Positions 41,154 through 44,112 of a stretch of DNA of 44,112 nucleotides are shown piece by piece (positions within the stretch are counted from its first letter, which is position 1; each line of letters starts with the position of its first letter). The translations under genes were made by a program, and so were the position numbers. The stretch is from an uncultured Pelagibacteraceae bacterium. Lineage in GTDB: Bacteria > Pseudomonadota > Alphaproteobacteria > Pelagibacterales > Pelagibacteraceae. The stretch lies in contig CACBWE010000006.1 of assembly GCA_902542855.1 (NCBI GenBank), positions 1-44,112 on the forward strand, given 5' to 3'. The notes under the pieces were generated by a model. The model saw only the letters and a program-made list of their open reading frames with translations, was not told where the DNA came from and searched no databases.

Positions 41154-42230
41154 TTATTTAAAAGCTAAATTGTTTTCATCAAATAAATGACATTTATTTA
41201 GATCAAAACTTAAGCTTAAATTATCTCCAATATTAGCTGAATTCGCACCTTCTGTTTGAACAACTAATGGTTCTCCATCTTTCTCTAAATATAGAAATGT
41301 AGATGAACCTAATTCTTCAATTACGAATACCTTGCTATCCCAACATTTTTCACCGGTATTGATTGATATATGTTCAGGTCTGATACCAATCTTTACACTA
41401 TCGCCAGGTGAAACTTTATCTGAAGTTTTTGGAACAATAATTTTTCCTTGTCCTGAAATTTCAACTTCGGTTTCAGAGCTATTAGAGCTTATAACTTTAG
41501 AATTGATAAAATTCATCTTGGGTGAACCAATAAAACCACCAACAAATAAATTTTCTGGTTCATTATATAATTTTAAAGGTGTTCCTTTTTGAGATACAAT
41601 TCCATTATCTAATACAACAATATCATCTGCAAGTGTCATTGCTTCAGTTTGATCATGAGTAACATAAATCATTGTCGCATTTAATTGATCATGTAATTTT
41701 GCGAGCTCTACTCTCATCTGAACTCTTAAGGCTGCATCTAAATTAGATAAAGGTTCATCAAATAAAAATACTTTTGGCTTTCTTGTGATTGCTCTACCAA
41801 TCGCAACTCTCTGTCTTTGTCCTCCCGACAGTTGTTTCGGTTTTCTCTCCAGGTATTGCTCGATCTGAAGAATTTTAGCAGCTTCCATAACTCTATCAGT
41901 AATTTCCTCTTTAGGTTTTTTTTCAATCTTTAAACCAAATGCCATATTATCAAACACTGTCATGTGTGGATACAAAGCATATGATTGAAAGACCATTGCT
42001 ATATTTCTTTCTGTTGGTGGAAGATCATTAACAACTTGTCCATCAATTGAAATTGTTCCTGAGTTAATCTCCTCTAGACCAGCAATCATTCTTAGCATTG
42101 TTGATTTACCACAGCCACTTGGTCCAACAAATACAGTGAAAGACTCACTTTTAATTTCTAGAGACACATCTTTGATTACATGTGTGGATCCAAAGAATTT
42201 ATTAATATTATAAATATTTATTTCTGCCAT
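41154..42230 (-). CDS. ABC transporter ATP-binding protein (MalK/UgpC/MsmK type)
   Basis: 358 residues. N-terminal nucleotide-binding domain: Walker A GPSGCGKST, Q-loop VFQSYALYPHMTV, signature LSGGQRQRVAIGRA, Walker B VFLFDEPLSN and switch His VTHDQTEA. C-terminal regulatory TOBE-type domain from about 240 with VKIGIRPEHI. It lies on the opposite strand, end to end with the GH1 gene, and is the only such ATPase in the window, so it should energise the MalEFG-type permeases at 36652-38424 and may be shared with others. Confidence 0.93.
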   Translation of the reverse strand: MAEINIYNINKFFGSTHVIKDVSLEIKSESFTVFVGPSGCGKSTMLRMIAGLEEINSGTISIDGQVVNDLPPTERNIAMVFQSYALYPHMTVFDNMAFGLKIEKKPKEEITDRVMEAAKILQIEQYLERKPKQLSGGQRQRVAIGRAITRKPKVFLFDEPLSNLDAALRVQMRVELAKLHDQLNATMIYVTHDQTEAMTLADDIVVLDNGIVSQKGTPLKLYNEPENLFVGGFIGSPKMNFINSKVISSNSSETEVEISGQGKIIVPKTSDKVSPGDSVKIGIRPEHISINTGEKCWDSKVFVIEELGSSTFLYLEKDGEPLVVQTEGANSANIGDNLSLSFDLNKCHLFDENNLAFK

Positions 42231-42282
42231 TTTAAGTTAATATTGTTTTTTAGTATTTATTCATAATTTTTAATTTAATTCA

Positions 42283-42309
42283 ATCATGATTAATTTTATT
42301 AATTATGAT
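42283..42309. promoter_or_regulatory. Inverted repeat just upstream of moaA
   Basis: ATCATGATTAAT and ATTAATTATGAT form 12-bp arms (one mismatch) around TTT, 13 bases before the moaA ATG. It could be an operator for the divergent moaA and MalK-type genes or an mRNA hairpin; it does not resemble the large Moco riboswitch. Confidence 0.3.
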
Positions 42310-42322
42310 ATCCTTATCTTGA

Positions 42323-43315
42323 ATGAAAATATTAAGAGATAAATTTGGTAGGACCTTTCCATATGTAAGGCTATCAATTACTGATGTATGTAACTTTAAA
42401 TGTGGATATTGTTTACCTAATGGTTATCAAATTGATAAAAGTGACAATAGAAAATTTCTTCACTTAGAAGAAATAAAACGTCTTGCAAAAGTTTTTTCAA
42501 AATTAGGTGTAAGCAAAATTAGACTTACTGGTGGAGAACCAACAGTAAGAAAAGATTTTTTTGATATAATTAAGATTTTAAAAAATGAAGCTGGAATAAA
42601 AAAAGTTGTAATTACAACAAACGGTTATCATTTAGATCAAAAAGCAAAGATGTTGGTTGATTGTGGTTTAAATGGTATTAATATTAGCATTGATAGTCTG
42701 GATAGAAATACATTTAAAAATGTTACAGGTCACGATCGACTACCAGAGATTTTAGATGGAATTAAAAAACTTCAAGATTTATATTTTGAAAATATTAAAA
42801 TTAATGCGGTACTTTTGAATGGAATAAATTCATCTGACAAAGATTTTGAAAATTGGGCAGAATTTATAAAAGAGAACAAAGTTAGTTTAAGATATATAGA
42901 ATTAATGCAAACAGGAGACAACTTAGGATATTTTAAAAAATACCACGTATCCTCCAAAATATTTAAAGAATACCTAAATAAAAACAATTGGATTTATCAA
43001 ACCTTAGGTAAAGATGCTGGGCCGTCACTAAATTATATCAATCCAGAATATAAAGGGAAATTTGGAATCATAGCACCCTACTCTAAAGATTTTTGTAAAA
43101 GCTGTAATAGATTAAGAATTACATCAAGAGGAGATCTTAGATTATGCCTATTTGGAAATACTGGAATAAATGTAAGACATTTATTACAAAAAGATGAACA
43201 AATTGAAGAATTACAAGATCTTATAATGGGTCAAATGAAATTTAAAAAAGAATCTCACCATTTGGAACTTGGCGAAACTGGTTTAACTAAAAATTTATCT
43301 AACACGGGTGGCTAA
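42323..43315 (+). CDS. moaA: GTP 3',8-cyclase (MoaA)
   Basis: 330-residue radical SAM enzyme for the first step of molybdenum-cofactor synthesis, GTP to 3',8-cyclo-GTP. N-terminal iron-sulfur motif in TDVCNFKCGYC (CxxxCxxC), LRLTGGEP-like IRLTGGEPTVRKDF, ISIDSLD, and the C-terminal second cluster in FCKSCNRLRITSRGDLRLCLFG. It ends in Gly-Gly, as active MoaA does. Its stop overlaps the moaC start (TAATG). Confidence 0.96.
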   Translation: MKILRDKFGRTFPYVRLSITDVCNFKCGYCLPNGYQIDKSDNRKFLHLEEIKRLAKVFSKLGVSKIRLTGGEPTVRKDFFDIIKILKNEAGIKKVVITTNGYHLDQKAKMLVDCGLNGINISIDSLDRNTFKNVTGHDRLPEILDGIKKLQDLYFENIKINAVLLNGINSSDKDFENWAEFIKENKVSLRYIELMQTGDNLGYFKKYHVSSKIFKEYLNKNNWIYQTLGKDAGPSLNYINPEYKGKFGIIAPYSKDFCKSCNRLRITSRGDLRLCLFGNTGINVRHLLQKDEQIEELQDLIMGQMKFKKESHHLELGETGLTKNLSNTGG

Positions 43316-43860
43316 TGTCAAAATTAAAAATTATAAATCAAGAAGAACTTAAAGATTGGGCGAAAGAAATATTTCAAAAAAACTCTTTCAATATGGTTGA
43401 TGTTTCTTCAAAAAAAAAAACTTTTAGAAGAGCACTTGCGTCAGGTAAGATATATGTTGGAAAAGAGGTTTTTGATCTAATTAAAAATAAGAAGATGCCT
43501 AAAGGAGATCCTATTGCTTTAGCTGAGGTATCAGCTGTGTTGGGAGTAAAAAAAACAAGTGAACTTATTCCTCTTTGTCACCCACTCCCAATTGACCATA
43601 CGGCCATTAAAATAATTATGAATGAATTAGACAGTTCATTAGAAGTGTTTTGCGTAGTTTCTGCAGTAGCAAAAACCGGTGTTGAAATGGAAGCTATAAT
43701 GGGTGTTAACTCTGCCTTAATCACAATTTATGATTTAAGCAAAATAGTAAATCCACATCTTAAAATTGATAACGTAAAATTATTAATTAAAGAAGGTGGA
43801 AAAAGTGGATTATGGAAAAACCCTGATGGTCTCCCAGTTTTTCTAAAAAATATTTTTTAA
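43315..43860 (+). CDS. moaC: Cyclic pyranopterin monophosphate synthase (MoaC)
   Basis: 181 residues, second step of molybdenum-cofactor synthesis, converting cyclo-GTP to cPMP. Visible: NMVDVSSKKKTFRRALASG, GDPIALAEVSAVLGVKKTSELIPLCHPLPI, and TGVEMEAIMGVNSALITIYDLSKIV, the full set of family motifs. About 25 residues at the start are longer than in E. coli MoaC. TAATG overlaps couple it to moaA and moaD. Confidence 0.96.
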   Translation: MSKLKIINQEELKDWAKEIFQKNSFNMVDVSSKKKTFRRALASGKIYVGKEVFDLIKNKKMPKGDPIALAEVSAVLGVKKTSELIPLCHPLPIDHTAIKIIMNELDSSLEVFCVVSAVAKTGVEMEAIMGVNSALITIYDLSKIVNPHLKIDNVKLLIKEGGKSGLWKNPDGLPVFLKNIF

Positions 43861-44112
43861 TGAAAATATCAGTTGAACTATTTGGCGCAGCTAGAGAATT
43901 TAGTACTAAATCCCATTTAGACTTTGAATTAATTGAAAATTCCTCAATAAAAGATCTTAGAAACCAAATGATAGAGTTTGTTGATATGAAATTTAAAGGA
44001 AATGAAACTTTTAAAAAAATTATTAAATCATCAGCTTTTTGTTCGTCTGATGATAAAATTGTCTCAGACAATTATAAAATAGTTAAAAAACAAAACTTTA
44101 GCATTATACCTC
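43860..44112 (+). CDS. moaD: Molybdopterin synthase small subunit (MoaD), cut by the window end
   Basis: The ATG overlaps the moaC stop (TAATG). 84 residues are visible: MKISVELFGAAREFS is the ubiquitin-like start of MoaD, followed by SSIKDLRNQM and the late FSIIPP. The window stops just where the family's PPVSGG tail is expected; that terminal glycine is thiocarboxylated to carry sulfur to cPMP. The order moaA-moaC-moaD supports the call despite the low sequence conservation of the middle part. Confidence 0.88.
   Translation, partial: MKISVELFGAAREFSTKSHLDFELIENSSIKDLRNQMIEFVDMKFKGNETFKKIIKSSAFCSSDDKIVSDNYKIVKKQNFSIIP

Noticed and set aside
1-44112. tRNA, rRNA, CRISPR arrays, insertion sequences and phage or defence genes
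   Set aside because: I looked for repeats with spacers, transposase-like proteins and RNA gene features by eye and saw none; a covariance-model scan was not possible.

Overview
The window is AT-rich, with lysine/isoleucine/asparagine-rich proteins, very short intergenic gaps, TAATG/ATGA stop-start overlaps, and many solute-binding-protein-dependent uptake systems. Together with the protein families this suggests a streamlined marine alphaproteobacterium, most likely SAR11 (Pelagibacterales). That assignment is inferred from style and gene content; no rRNA or other phylogenetic marker is present. I see no tRNA, rRNA, CRISPR array, insertion sequence or phage structural gene. No stretch over 300 bases lacks a gene.

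Layout. (1) 1-1083: the 3' part of a sugar-binding-protein gene, its terminator, and a 56-codon stump of the sugar permease that should follow. The stump is cut at about 1070-1085, where it is fused tail to tail with a ROK sugar kinase gene that has itself lost its C-terminus. This looks like the scar where the region was inserted or rearranged. (2) 1027-6666: a tripartite tricarboxylate (TTT) transporter with an SDR and the ROK kinase on the minus strand, divergent from a PdxA2-like dehydrogenase. (3) 6663-15757 (minus): iolD-like, Gfo/Idh, 2-hydroxyacid dehydrogenase, a ribose-type ABC importer, FucU-type mutarotase, ribokinase and SDR. (4) 15850-21354: aldehyde dehydrogenase and HpcH/HpaI aldolase (+), then a minus operon of DUF1907/C11orf54-like protein, MarR regulator and PanB-like protein, then a PanE-like reductase (+). 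(5) 21355-25250: two different Fe(II)/2-oxoglutarate oxygenases, a 2-hydroxyacid dehydrogenase and a Gfo/Idh enzyme. (6) 25281-27089: di-heme cytochrome c peroxidase-like protein divergent from a Sel1-repeat protein. (7) 27130-31237: a TRAP transporter divergent from a 2-hydroxyacid dehydrogenase. (8) 31322-35190: iolE divergent from iolG, SDR and aldo/keto reductase. (9) 35331-42230: a MalEFG-type ABC importer with MelA-type alpha-galactosidase, GH1 beta-glycosidase and a MalK/UgpC-type ATPase. (10) 42323-end: moaA-moaC-moaD, molybdenum cofactor synthesis, probably conserved genomic backbone.

Overall this is a dense catabolic region for sugars, cyclitols and sugar acids. Five solute-binding proteins feed cytoplasmic oxidation, dehydration and aldol cleavage. 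iolG, iolE and iolD give the first three steps of inositol breakdown, but iolB, iolC and iolJ are not in the window. The MelA/GH1 pair would suit stepwise removal of alpha- then beta-linked hexose from a small heteroside such as the galactolipid headgroup digalactosylglycerol. The least explained block is 15850-24175: a PanB homologue that has lost all three metal ligands, a PanE-like reductase, a DUF1907 protein, an aldolase, an aldehyde dehydrogenase and two oxygenases, arranged around one MarR-type regulator. It is my best candidate for an undescribed pathway.
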